Positions 47,208-58,365 of a stretch of DNA of 64,000 bases are shown piece by piece; position 1 is the stretch's first letter, and every line of letters starts with the position of its first letter. The stretch spans positions 3,260,672-3,324,671 of the forward strand of contig OZ025885.1 in the NCBI GenBank assembly GCA_964019415.1, in the 5' to 3' direction. Under the pieces are notes generated by a model, which did no database searches, was not told where the DNA came from, and was given only the letters and a program-made list of their open reading frames with translations. The position numbers and the translations under genes were made by a program. The DNA comes from Ianthella basta. Taxonomy: Eukaryota > Porifera > Demospongiae > Verongiida > Ianthellidae.

Positions 47208-50200
47208 ATGTCAAGAGGCGCTCAGCAGTATGCTGACTTAAGGGCAAAGGATGGCCCTGAAATGGAGAAAAAGTCAACAGTGTTTGAGTGTTTTCTACTT
47301 AGCCTCAGCACAGATTTCAGCCAGGAACTCACGGACAACTTGAAAATTTTTTTAGAAAAACGCCAACATACTGGGTCTGGATGCCTTGTACCATCAAAGA
47401 TTGAGCAGACCAAAACTGTGTTTGGCTTGTTGATGGCCCTAGTGGATGTTGGCTTCATGACTCCACATGACATGTCCAAGTTGATTGATTTTCTCAATGC
47501 CAGTGGTGAGAATGCCCTAGTAAAGAAAGTGCAAGCATTTCAAGCTGAAGCTCAAGGTGAGTTGAATGATTGTGTAATTTTTATCATTGAGAATTACATT
47601 GCTACTTTAGAAAGAAATGTACAGATTATATATACTTAGCGTAAATAACAAAGGTAACCCATCATAAAACAAAGTGTACATGTGGCCAATTTTGATTTGC
47701 TTTTATTATGATGTTGGAGTTGAGTATACAACATAGTTTGTCGAGAAGGAAAGAGTTATAAGCATAAGCGCAGCCAGGCCACATGGAAGGAGCTACGTCC
47801 GAAGACCTTAATTGAGACAATGTGCTGGAATATGACACTATCAACATCCTTATTGTCCGTAGACCTTCAAAACAACATAGGACAGGAAAGAAAGTGACAC
47901 CACCGGGAATCGAACCCAGGACATCTGGCTTTAGCTGCCAGTACTCAAGCCACTGAGCTATGATGCCTCACTGGCAACCACTCACTTCCCAGCCCTTATA
48001 GACCTTGGTTGGCGTGATTGTTGCTAAATTACAGGATGCCTGATGCGTGGAATTAATCAAGAAGGAAGTGGCACAGGTCGATTGTGTCTTGTTCCACCAT
48101 GTTGCCTTAAAGGTCATCCGATGTAGCTCCTTCTATTGGGCCTGGCTGCATTTATGCTTAGAACTCTTTTCTTCTCGATCAATTCCATGCAGCAATCATC
48201 CTATAATCTAGCAACATATGTTTAATTTGTGCTCTTTTGTTAACCGTAATACCTAGTGTCTAAGAAATGTATTCAATGCTGTCTAGAGCTCTCAGTTTGA
48301 CATGTTGGATGATGCCTTCTGTATGCAGATGTCGCATTAAGGAGTGGCGCAATGGAACAAGTCATGCAGAAAGAAGTTCTCACCACTGCCGAGCAACCCA
48401 GTGATAGCCAAAGTGAGTGTCCACTCCTAACTCATGTACCACCTTCATCGTTTGCTCTGCACAAGCTTTCTTGGGCAGGTGGGAGTAAACTTCACACCCA
48501 ATTCAAGGAGCCTAATCTTGTGTCTGTTTTAATTGCTAATCAGTTTGAATTAGCCGTGCATCATTGGTGTCTTGGTAGCAAACGATCTGCCTGTGATACT
48601 GATGGGAGTTCAGAACCCTGCTATCATACAAGTACTGTAATAAAGTGCCTGCCTCTGGCAGTCTTACTTCTCATGGGAGAATGGGTTAGGGTTAGAGTGG
48701 TATGGGTTTCCAAGCTGTAACATAGGGGGTACCTATTTTCATATTGAAATGGGGAACCGGGGTCCCATTTAGGGGGCCCATTTTCACATGATACCAGCCA
48801 TCTGACTCATCGCCTGCTGTGAATATGCTCATAATCCTTCATGATCATCAACTGCACATAGCAACTAGCTACCTGCACTAATTGTCAAACATTTAGTGAC
48901 ATTGTCTCTTTGGGAGGAAAGCAGTGAGTTCATTTACTGACATTACAGAAGTAGGCTTCTGGTACAGTGAGAGCTGAAATGGTAAGCCAAGAGTATGCTC
49001 TACCAATTCCAAGTGGAGGGTTATCATAATATGCTCCTGTGTGGAAATACTCACACACAGTGTCAGTTTTTAGGGTGTAATTTCAAGATTGGGTACTCTG
49101 CAAACCCCCAAAGTTAGATAATGAGTTTGTGCACTTACGTAGACCTTTGGCTTGCCACTTATCCTTCTCAACAATGTCTGGTGCAGCAATAAGTGCTATT
49201 TTACGGGTTTCATTGATGGCAATATTTCTAGATCTTGTTACAGGATAATTATTTATGCATCTTTTACACAACATAATTAGGGCTTCATACCAAGCTTGAT
49301 TCGTTCACACACGATCTGAAGGAGAACTGTATGGAAATATAAAGGCAAATAATTGTGGATCCATCCCATTCTGGTGCTGTATGATTGCTGCTGCTTCTTG
49401 ATGGTGAGGGCTACCTAAGACTACCAAGACCGTTGGGTATGACCATACAGTGGAACCCCTATAATGTGGACACCCTTTGGAACTATAGAAGTGTCCTGTT
49501 TATAGGGGTGCCCGCATTTCAGAGGTATGTACGGCTTATACCATAGTGGTATTTATTTTTGCGTGAGACTTATTTTTGCTATATTCGCAGTTCACCCCCC
49601 AATCCGCGAAAATATGTACACGCGAAATATTTGTCACGTTCTCCTTGCTGCTATTGAGCTATGGCACCACTGTGTTACTTCAAGCCGGTCGACGGCCACG
49701 TTCCTGACCCTAACGGCCCACTTTCTGCCGATATCCCACTACCTGTGATCCGGCAAGCAAACCTTGATGTGGTGGCGACTGAGAAGCAAGATGCCAGTGC
49801 AAAGATGTGGGCTTGAGGACCGTACGGTCGACTAACTGATCGACAGAGCATTGATTGGCAAGAATGCCAGTGAGAATGGGAACACTGCAGCTGTAGGGAA
49901 ATTCTCTAAGGAATTGGACAGGCCAGTGAATGGGTTGCTCATCTCATCTCCCGCTGGAACACAAGGTTCTCCCCCTCTTCCACAATCCACACACTCTTGT
50001 ATACATGCTGGCCTCTGATACTGGAATGGCACAGGTAAGTCGCTATCATATCATTTGCTCACCTAGCTATAATACCATAGCAACATAATAGACAGTAGTA
50101 GTACATATTTTTGCGTGTGGTGTAACCCGCGAAATTTAGAATCCACAAAAATTTTGTTTCAAGGCATTCTTCAGCATTTCACGAAAGTAAAGTATCGCAA

Positions 50201-53200
50201 AAATAACTACCACTATGGTATGCCCATATGTTAAAACAATCATGTAGTATGCCTGCAAAAGTATCAAAATAAGACAAATTTGTAAGTAGAGGTGGTTTGC
50301 TCGAGTACTCGACTCACGCACCATTTCTGAAGACGATTCTAAAGGGTAGCTGTTCGTGCTGAACTTTCTCATGTTAAAGACACTTTCAAAATCCTTTGTA
50401 TAGACGATTTGCGGCACTCGCCAACTTCTGTGCTGTTCTTGTCATAGGTAGCAGTGCACATCAGAGAGCCGCCATTTTCTGACAGCTGATTGAAATGTCC
50501 GGATTACCGGGTGAGTTTTATACAGAGTTGTATAGGGCAGTGGACAGAGCGCTGTCTGCAATACGAATAACAGGGTGTCCGCATTTCAATGGGAGCTTTA
50601 TACAGGTAGCACAAGGCCAATCGTTGGGACTTTAGAAGTGTCCGCATAATCGAGGTGTTCACTTTTCAGGGGTGTCTGCAAGGTGGGGTCCCACTGTACT
50701 GCTCATTCTTGCCAGTGTTGGAAGGAATGAGGCTCTGACAGACTGCTGTCTCCGGTGGTGTCAGCAGGTCTCCAATGGTGGGAGCTGTCCTGAAATGGAA
50801 GTTCAACTAATGGCTCAGAGCATAGGTATAAGCCACATACGTATGCTGAATGTGGGTAAGGCTTGGTGATAAGTGACAGCTGTTCTATCTCATGTATCCA
50901 TTGTTCAACCTTCATCTTCACAAAAGCTTCTAGAATTTGACTGACCCTTTGCAGACCCTAAGTACCGTCTCCCAAGCCTGGTGAGCTGGATGACAGAAAT
51001 AACAAAGGTGGTAAATGCTTCTTCATAGTGATCCTTCTTCACAATCAACCAGGTTTTCTTTGGGGGAATGAGGAAGTAGCCATACTGTGGACACATCTGT
51101 GTGAGACCATCCCACAAGACCTTGGTGTGCTTCAATGCACTAACGGCTGCATGAGGTGTCATCAGCTTACTAGCACTGCTTCACTTCAAGACTGAGCTTG
51201 TTCATCAATGGCTCCAACTATAAGACTGATCAAGTGGGGCGAATTGGGGTGTATGGTAGCAGCATGTCTGTTTGATTCGCTACGGGCCTCTCGACCTGTG
51301 CTTCATTGCAGTCATAAGTTGTGAGAGAAAGGTATGACAAGAGGTTCAATGGCGGTGACTGCAGGGGGTGGATTGGGAGTCCTCTCCAGATCTTTGGTTG
51401 TATCCATGCAAATGACAGGAGTTGCAATTAGGCCTTCATTCACTTGCAGTGTGCAGCCAAAGTGCTAATTTATGCTGCCATAACACTCACTATGGCACAA
51501 TTATATTGATAGTTGGTGTTGCAGTAAGGATCTTACTAATGGCATGGAACACTGTGCACAAGGGTAGCCATCAGAGAGACTACCATATGCGCTTTAATTT
51601 TTGAAGGGTTTATATTTCACAGATTTAATTTTCATTTTGAAGGTTTCGCATTTTCAAATTCGATCATGCTGAAGCAAGTGGTGGTGAAATATTCACGGCT
51701 GATATATTTATGGTTGTTCAGAATTGTATAGTTCTGTGCCCTTTGCACTGGTGCTCCTGGCTATATCTTTGCCTTCTCATACACTAAGACTGTTAGCTTG
51801 TCAAAGAGGTTCTTCTCTTGTTCCTGCAAAGGTACATCATGTTTCACTCAGCTGCCATGCACAGTGCCCTCTAGCTAGCTACTTCTTCAAATTGCAGCAA
51901 CCTTTGAGGAACATTTTACCCAGATCTGACACGCTACCACTTTCAGAGACCAAGAATAGGTATGCTTCGTGATCATGAAGAACATAGCATCCTAGGACAA
52001 AGGAACTATAGCGTAGTGAATGAATTGTAAACTAGTTGTTACCATTTTAGTAGGGACTACATCACTTTTCGTGGCTTTCTGTGTACTAAGACGTGTCTAA
52101 TATTTGGACAAAATTTTTGGTGACAACCGCTGACCTGTGAAAGCCACAAACATTAATCCCTGTGAAAATTAAGTGCATACGGTATGTAATCAGATGAATA
52201 ATTAGTATTAAAAGCTCTATTGTTCAATTAGAAGGCTCAAACTACTTGTATACCATTCATGCAACAACCCAAGTCTAGTCACACCAGCTGTGATGCTTAG
52301 TGACACCACGTTTTTATACATTACTCATACATGTATGTTGTGGTACTTCCGATAAATGATCCTTGTGCCTTCATGCAGGTACACTTCAATACCAGCCTGC
52401 ACGTGAAGACCAGCAACGTCCTGTTGCTCCTGCTTCTAACATGCCATTAGAAAGGACTTCATCATGTCTCAATCCCAGATTGCAAGAGGATGGCGAGAGC
52501 AAACAATGTCGGAGTAAACCACATCAGCAGTGCACTGACACTATGAGAGTTGCACTTGGCTCTACGGGCAATGAGCTGCTACCATACTCATTCAATGTTA
52601 GCAAGCAACAATGGCTTTTGGGAAAGACGAAGGTTCACATTCCACCTCATTTGAAGGATGCATTGGCTGCTGTAATTATTGGGCATTATACAGAGATTTT
52701 CCGTTCTGCTGATAAGCATTTTGCTGAGGCACTTCCAATCGCTGGTGACAAGTATTCACATTTGCACGTATCATCAGAGTTGCAGTGTAGGCTGTCCAAC
52801 TCTATCTGGCTTGATTTTCAACATGGATCTTTACATCTGCTGTCCCTTTCCCAATGGACCCATTCTTCCTCTTTGGCAAGTGCTGATTATGAAAGCATTG
52901 TTCAGTTGATCCTTGAAGGGATTCTACTTGCTCCTAATGCTAGACAAAATCTCCTTGTACTTTTGAATTCACAGCTTTGTATACCCAAATCTTTGAAGCT
53001 ACTTTACATGTCACGTCTTCCATCAGTGGAATCTGATGAGGAACTTTGGAAAGAACTAACGAATGATTGTGAAAGACTTATTGACCAGCTTCAGGTGCAG
53101 CGAAAAGAGTTCAACAAAGCACATAGGTATTTAGCTCAGGCATATGATGCCATGGGGTACCTTGTGAAACACACAAAATCTTTAGATTTCACTGAAAAGT

Positions 53201-53778
53201 GGACTATGAAGGCAAAATATCACCATTGGGCATCACAAGTACGTAAGCAATACCAGTGCTGCTCAGATCTTGAGGTAGCACTTCTTCTGCTTGAACAAAC
53301 ACGCTCAATACAGAGTGAAGGTTACTCACATTCTCAGGTGGGCAATAACAGCCAGAAATGTGTTGCAGAGCGAATAATGCATTCTGGGGAAGCACGTGAG
53401 CTGCACGAATTAGCCATCACTGAGCATGCAAAACCATTGCTGCAGCTACTGGACATGCACAGAGGGATGTCAGAACCAGTTGCTTTGGTGGCAAATTTAA
53501 GATTCGATGAGATGCTGAGGATCCTCCGCCCAGATCAGCTTGACCTCTTACTACACAAAGAATGGAGTGAAGCTGACAAGCGCAAGAAGTGCATAGCCCT
53601 GGCAAAGAAGACAGAAGGTGAAGCAAGTAGGATCCAAGACTTGCTTAGTTGGCGAACAATACCTGCCCATGCAACCCTTTGTGACAAAATGAAAACGTGT
53701 GTAGCTACACTACTGCAGCAAGTTGAAAAGGGTGTTATTCTGGGCTTTGCACTAAATGATCCTACCATAAGCGAATAA
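47208..53778 (+). CDS. Death-fold gene 4: DED-like domain plus divergent C-terminal domain
   Basis: Three inferred exons, 47208-47556, 48329-48412 and 52379-53778, with all junctions phase 1, join to 610 aa. Exon 1 encodes a DED-like domain (about residues 22-114: FECFLLSLST, DNLKIFL, TVFGLLMALVDVGF, DMSKLIDFL, VKKVQAFQ), most like the second DED of gene 1. Exon 2 is a 28-codon linker. Exon 3 holds a variable linker and the C-terminal domain, the most divergent of the six copies. It keeps RLPSVESDEEL, LAQAYDAMGYL, RGMSEPVALVANLRFDEMLRILRPDQLDLL and the terminal GFALNDPTISE. The 4-kb second intron contains nested MITEs. Additional exons in that intron cannot be excluded. Function is unknown. 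Confidence 0.72.
47741..48178. mobile_element. TIR element carrying a tRNA-like sequence (intron 1 of gene 4)
   Basis: TCGAGAAGGAAAGAGTT...AAGCATAAGCGCAGCCAGGCC at the left is mirrored at about 48105-48178 by its complement with few changes, giving inverted arms of about 75 bp. A tRNA-like block at 47896-47967 sits between them. The element spans parts of the intron and may overlap linker exon 2 only at its 3' side, not within it. It is an unusual combination of MITE-like ends and SINE-like content. Confidence 0.65.
47896..47967 (-). tRNA. tRNA-like sequence, CTA anticodon position, probably tRNA-derived repeat
   Basis: 72 bases fold as a complete cloverleaf: the 7-bp acceptor (GGCATCA with TGGTGTC, including G-U pairs), D arm GCTC...GAGT, anticodon stem CTGGC/GCCAG and T arm CTGGG-TTCGATT-CCCGG all pair. 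The A box (TAGCTCAGTGG) and B box (GGTTCGATTCC) are good. The anticodon loop AGCTAAA would give CTA, with G instead of U at position 33, so it is unlikely to decode. Best read as a tRNA-derived element or pseudogene. Confidence 0.5.
49448..50696. mobile_element. TA-flanked CAGTGGAACC-type element with nested insert (intron 2 of gene 4)
   Basis: The ends CAGTGGAACCCC and GGGGTCCCACTG are inverted and flanked by TA. The 1249-bp length is much greater than that of the related 178- and 183-bp elements because a second element (about 49538-50222) sits inside. The remaining body has motifs such as GTGTCCGCATTTCA near both sides. Confidence 0.75.
49538..50222. mobile_element. Nested MITE (ATACCATAGTGGTA ends)
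   Basis: ATACCATAGTGGTATTTATTTTTGCG at the left and CGCAAAAATAACTACCACTATGGTAT at the right are inverted repeats of about 26 bp. Length is about 685 bp. No transposase frame is seen. Confidence 0.75.
51581..52185. mobile_element. TIR element (TACCATATGCGCTTTAA ends) in intron 2 of gene 4
   Basis: The left end TACCATATGCGCTTTAATTTT is mirrored by AAAATTAAGTGCATACGGTA at the right. About 605 bp, AT-rich, no coding frame. It ends about 190 bp before the last exon of gene 4. Confidence 0.6.
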
Positions 53779-55185
53779 CATAAGTATCTTGTAACTACTT
53801 CATCATGTACAGTTTGCTTGTTTATATGTGTCAACATGCGAAGTTACATGCATGGCTGCAATTAACCTTTTATGCTGGCATCTGATGCAACTGTACTTGT
53901 TCACCAGCACATCTTTTTACTTCATTCCGTCATATTCTCCACTTTTTTTATTGCTTTCAAAAATCTTTGCATTGCAGTTGTACATAGTATGCGATACTCG
54001 CATGTACAAACTACTTGTATTGTGTACATAATGTAGACTATAGATATCATTCTGTGATCAATATATGCATTAAGTATGAATGATCAAGCATAGTATGTTT
54101 GGGGTGGCATGAGCAAATTTAAACACGCTGGAGTAAACAGTTAAGCTGAGTCACCTTCAGATAGGGAGACAAAGTCAGCAATAATTATTATTGATCCCAG
54201 TGGTAGCCTTGACATACATCATGTATCCAAATACGTACAGTGAAACCTCCAATAAAGGACACTCCGAAAGAGCTAGGACAAACCTCTATACAATGGACAA
54301 GCTAATAGTACACTTGTACACACATTTTATACAAAATAATCTCCGAAAGAGGACAACCTACTCCCTACAAAGGACAAAATGCTGGGTCCCTAGTGTGTCC
54401 TTTATTTGGAGGTTCCACTGTACACAGTTAATGTAGCATTGCACATCTACTGTAGAGAGAGAAAGGACATGTCATGCTGTATATCCTTGAGAAAGCATAT
54501 AGGCCATGTATGTAGTTCACTGCATAATCAACTGCATCTACAGGTGCATGAGCAATGATGTAGCAGATCGATTATCACTGTAATGATTGGGCCATCACAC
54601 AAGGAGAGAGTGGGGAGAAGAAGGAAGGACATCGCACTCTGGTGCTGCAGGAGAATGGGTTCTCGTAAGAGGTGGTCAGGGCTGCATCACAACCAAGATT
54701 ATATACAAAGGACACGGGAGGAGCAGCCACTCCATACGGTTACCTTCCATATCCCTACATGGCAGGGCCTGCGGAGAAGTACAGTATCAGAACTGTCTTC
54801 CGCACCCCTCTAAAGGTCAGTTAGAGGTGGCTATCTTAGACAGGTTTCACCCACTTATATACAGTACGTTATTTGCCACGTTCATTACTAGGTAACATAT
54901 ACAGAGCTACCTCTCCACGGCCACGGATGTCACGCATGAGTCTGTATGGTATTGGAATCCTATACAACGAACTGCAACGGAATTTACCCAGGGAAAGCAC
55001 CTATACTAACAGTACTCCGTGTACAAATTACCACTAGAACTCAGCCATAATCCTAATATAAATGCACTTGCTGAGCTTGCAAATTTTCACAAGTGACAAG
55101 AGAGAGAAAGCTTATCCCTAAGTGGCCACTCTCCGGCTGTAACATGTGACTCCACTAATTTAAGCGCTTTCGGTTATGATCCAAG
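53779..55185. other. Spacer between genes 4 and 5
   Basis: Holds the MITE at 54238-54420. Short frames at 54583-54895 lack motifs. No dipeptidase copy is found between genes 4 and 5, so these two are directly adjacent. The promoter of gene 5 should lie just before 55186. Confidence 0.5.
54238..54420. mobile_element. 183-bp TA-flanked MITE (CAGTGAAACC ends)
   Basis: CAGTGAAACCTCCAATAAAGG and CCTTTATTTGGAGGTTCCACTG are inverted ends, flanked by TA. Same family of termini as 26799-26976 and 49448-50696. Confidence 0.85.
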
Positions 55186-57569
55186 ATGGACGAAGATCGC
55201 AAACAGGCATTAAGGGTACACCATCAGGAACTGAGGAGTGGATTAATCTTGGAAAACGTTTTGCCTGCCTTCAGAATATACCTAACAGACGTGGAATATC
55301 TGCAGGTTGAGGGGAAACAAGGAAACGTGGCACAAGTAGATGCGCTAATCAGAATCCTGCTAACGAAGGAGAACAGGCACTTCGATGGATTGACCAACAT
55401 TTGTGAGCATAACGGATATCCACACTGGGCGAAAAAGCTGCGAGCAACTGCTGGTGTCGGCTGCAATGAGGAGAAACGTAGGTGTACAGCACTTTGTGAG
55501 CACTATTATAAGATATAATCTAGCATGGCTGGACCCTATTCCATAAGGAACTCCTTACAGCAGTGTACTGGCTGGGAAAGGTTCCTTCCCTCACCTACAG
55601 TGACATCAGCATATAATAGTAGGGTCAGGAAAATAGTGGTTGGCTATACGAGACTAGGCTTTACCAATGTGCTAGTGGCCCTTCTCAGAGCATGCCACTC
55701 CTCATCAGTAGTGCCTACTTGAGAGACTGCAGGCATGATGAACTTGAACTTGACAAGCTTTCGCATAGCAGGTAGGGGCAGTAGTAAGATGTTTCGACCA
55801 CAAGAGTCTTAGTCAGTTACCAAATGAAGACCCTTGTGGTCGAAACGTCTTACTACTGCCCCTACCTGCTACACGAAAGTTTGTCGAGTTCATTTCCACT
55901 CTGTAACATGAGCCTCTGCTAGATCATAAGACTGCAGGCAGTCATTGAGCCCAAACTGTTGTAAACCCAGTGTGCATGATTTTAGGAAGGGTGTTTTGAA
56001 ATGTAGCAGATTTGGATAGCCTGATTACCACACTCCAACGTGTCTGTCATTCCTAGGCTTCACACAGGGAGGGAGGAGGTATATCTGATTTTGCTTGTTT
56101 CGCATCGATTACCCGGGCACTACAATTATTGTATTTCACTCATGTGTGGACTGGCACAGAATTCACCAAACTGCTTCTTCTTTGTGCGTTGGTTAGATTG
56201 GACCTCACCAGTTGTTCAAGCCAATGCTGATACTCCCAAAGGTTCCAACCACCCTAGTCATCACAACAACTGTCTACAGCATGATGATGATGATGAACAG
56301 CCTCCTTTGAAGCAACGCAAGTTTAATCCCACCAGTGGTGAAAATCTCTATGAAAGTCAGCTAGCTATTGCACCACTACAGAAAAGAATCCCTTATTCCT
56401 TGGCTGTTGTTCAGGTGAACATACCAGATAAATTGCTGAAAGCCATGAAATGCATAGTTATTGGCCACTATGCGGAAGTGTTCCGAAGCATTTATGGCCA
56501 CTTTGTGAATGTCATCAGGCAGCATACTAAGAGAGTTTCAGGAACAATTGCGGGGTTCAATGTTGAAGATGGTGTTGTCCTTGATTTAGGATTAGGCACA
56601 CAGCAACATCTTCCCATTCAGGCACTCACTCATCCTGCCTTTGTGCGCAGCGAGGACTATGAGAGCATTCTTCAGCTAATCATGGAAGCAGTACTCATGG
56701 CACCTAATCCCAAAGAAAACCTTGACAAGTTGCTTCATTATCCGAATCTTCATATCCCTGAGTCACTAAAGCTGCTATATAGATCACGTCTTCCCTCGGT
56801 AGCAACTGATGAAGAACTACGGGAGGAGCTAGCCAGCCAAAGCCAACACCTTGCCGATTGGCTGAGAGGTGAACAACAGCAAGCCAACTTTGCTGCCAGC
56901 AAGACTACTTTGTACCTGGCCCAAGTCTATGATGCCACTGCCTACATCAACAGACACCAACAGAGTGCAGACTTGAGAGCAGTATTCATGCAGAAGGTAG
57001 ATTTTCATGTGCGTGCGACACAAGAAAGACAGAGCTATGAACCACACACAGACCTGGAGAAGGCTCTGCTGAAGTTGGAGTGCACTCGTTCAGCACATAG
57101 CCAGGGATATGCTTATGCTGAAATGGCCACAAATGGTCCAGAGCGTCCTACGATTCGGAGGGAGCATGCTGAACGGGCACGGGTTTTAAATGAGGAAGCA
57201 ATAAGTCATGTCGCACCACTATTGGAGCTCCTTCACATGCACAAAGGAATGTCAGAAGGGGCAGCCCTTGTGGCCAATCTGAGATTTGACGAGATGCTGA
57301 GGATCCTCCGCCCCACTCAGCTGGACTACAAACTACACTCTAGCAAATGGAGTGAAGCAGAGAAAGAGAAGAGACTAAAGTATCATTTGGCACTGATTGA
57401 AAATGAGTTTGATCGGATCTGTGAATTGCTCTCTGACCATACAACAGTTGTCCCTATTCTGGAAGACCTTCTGTTGGAGATGGAAGAGAATATGGTCGTA
57501 TTGAAAGAGGATGTTGCAAAAGGGTGCATTAAGGGCTTTGCCCTCAAGGACCCTAGCATGAGCAACTGA
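55186..57569 (+). CDS. Death-fold gene 5: CARD plus conserved C-terminal domain
   Basis: Two inferred exons, 55186-55477 and 56197-57569, join in phase 1 to 554 aa. The first exon, about 97 codons from MDEDRKQAL, fits the CARD pattern over residues 5-88: an N-terminal helix with the LRVHHQELRSGL stretch, LENVLPAFRIYLTDVEYLQ, a GNVAQVDALIRILLTKENRHFDGL helix pair, and CEHNGYPHWAKKL at the last helices. It differs from the DED exons of the paralogues, yet uses the same phase-1 junction into the same C-terminal domain. A variable acidic linker with a DDDDEQPP run precedes that domain, which keeps the invariant blocks and ends GFALKDPSMSN. The ATG lies in AAGATGGAC context. The intron holds a foldback at 55746-55891. 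CARDs recruit other CARD proteins; the partner is unknown. An alternative acceptor slightly downstream is possible. Confidence 0.75.
55746..55891. repeat. Foldback MITE in the intron of gene 5
   Basis: Arms of about 65 bp include GCAGGTAGGGGCAGTAGTAAG and GTTTCGACCACAAG and their complements, around a loop near 55812-55828. No coding capacity. Confidence 0.8.
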
Positions 57570-58089
57570 TTAATCTGACACCAAGAGCATGCACTCTGTA
57601 CTACCTGTGCACACTATTGTTCACTATGTCATCATGATCAGTGCATTAACTTCACATTTCCACACACAATGGTCTGTATAGTCACCATACTGTATTACTG
57701 CCTTGATATGTGTCTAAATTGCAATTGGTAATTATGTATATGACCAGATTAATCCACCACAACAATCAATATTCCAAGTACCCAGTCAAGAAACTCGAGT
57801 CCCTTCATGTGGTATGCACCACAGGCTAGAGTTCTTCTGCAGGCAATGCATGGTCGGGCATCCTCTAGATCTATATACAGCTGCATACACCACTACTAAT
57901 TTCATGGTATGTCATTAGCGGGCATGTTCTCTATCAGCCATAAAATTGAAATCAATCTGTCATCAGGCATATGTTCACTTATGCAGGCATTGCCAAGTAG
58001 GTACAATGTGAGTGACACTAAAGACATACACATGTACATGTGCAAGTTGGTAGTTTATTGGGAGTGGGATGACCTGATCCACAGTGCTT
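57570..58089. other. 3' flank of gene 5
   Basis: No gene is recognised. A short frame 57909-58181 has no motif and overlaps the dipeptidase relic. Confidence 0.4.
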
Positions 58090-58365
58090 CCCTATCTGAG
58101 CCTCTGGCTTTTGGAAGAAAATGCATTTGCAGTTTATCTGTTAGAATGCACAAAGAATCCTTGTATCCTGATATGGAATAAAAACCCACACTGTTGTAAT
58201 ATGTAGTCCCCATCACACTCAGGGATTGTTTCCACTGCCACGTCAGCAATGGAATCCAAACCTTGCAGGATGACATCGATCAGGTGGCACAGGTGGTGCT
58301 CAACTAGTGTATCTGCATGCAGGCACATCCAGAATGAGATCACTGCTTGTCCAAGTGGTTGCCAT
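58090..58365 (-). pseudogene. Decayed relic of a VanX-like dipeptidase (copy 5)
   Basis: The minus strand still reads a GLDSIADVA stretch aligned with GFVSIADVA of the intact copies, followed by a degenerate continuation to the CILTEQ region. The position corresponding to the start codon is 58363-58365. Upstream of it, AGGGTACTTTTGATGGGGG matches the promoter side of copy 1. Stops and substitutions are numerous, and everything after about residue 85 is missing. It keeps the minus orientation downstream of a death-fold gene. Confidence 0.7.

Noticed and set aside
47896-47967. Functional suppressor tRNA (CTA anticodon)
   Set aside because: G at position 33, repeat context and inverted arms point to a tRNA-derived repeat.
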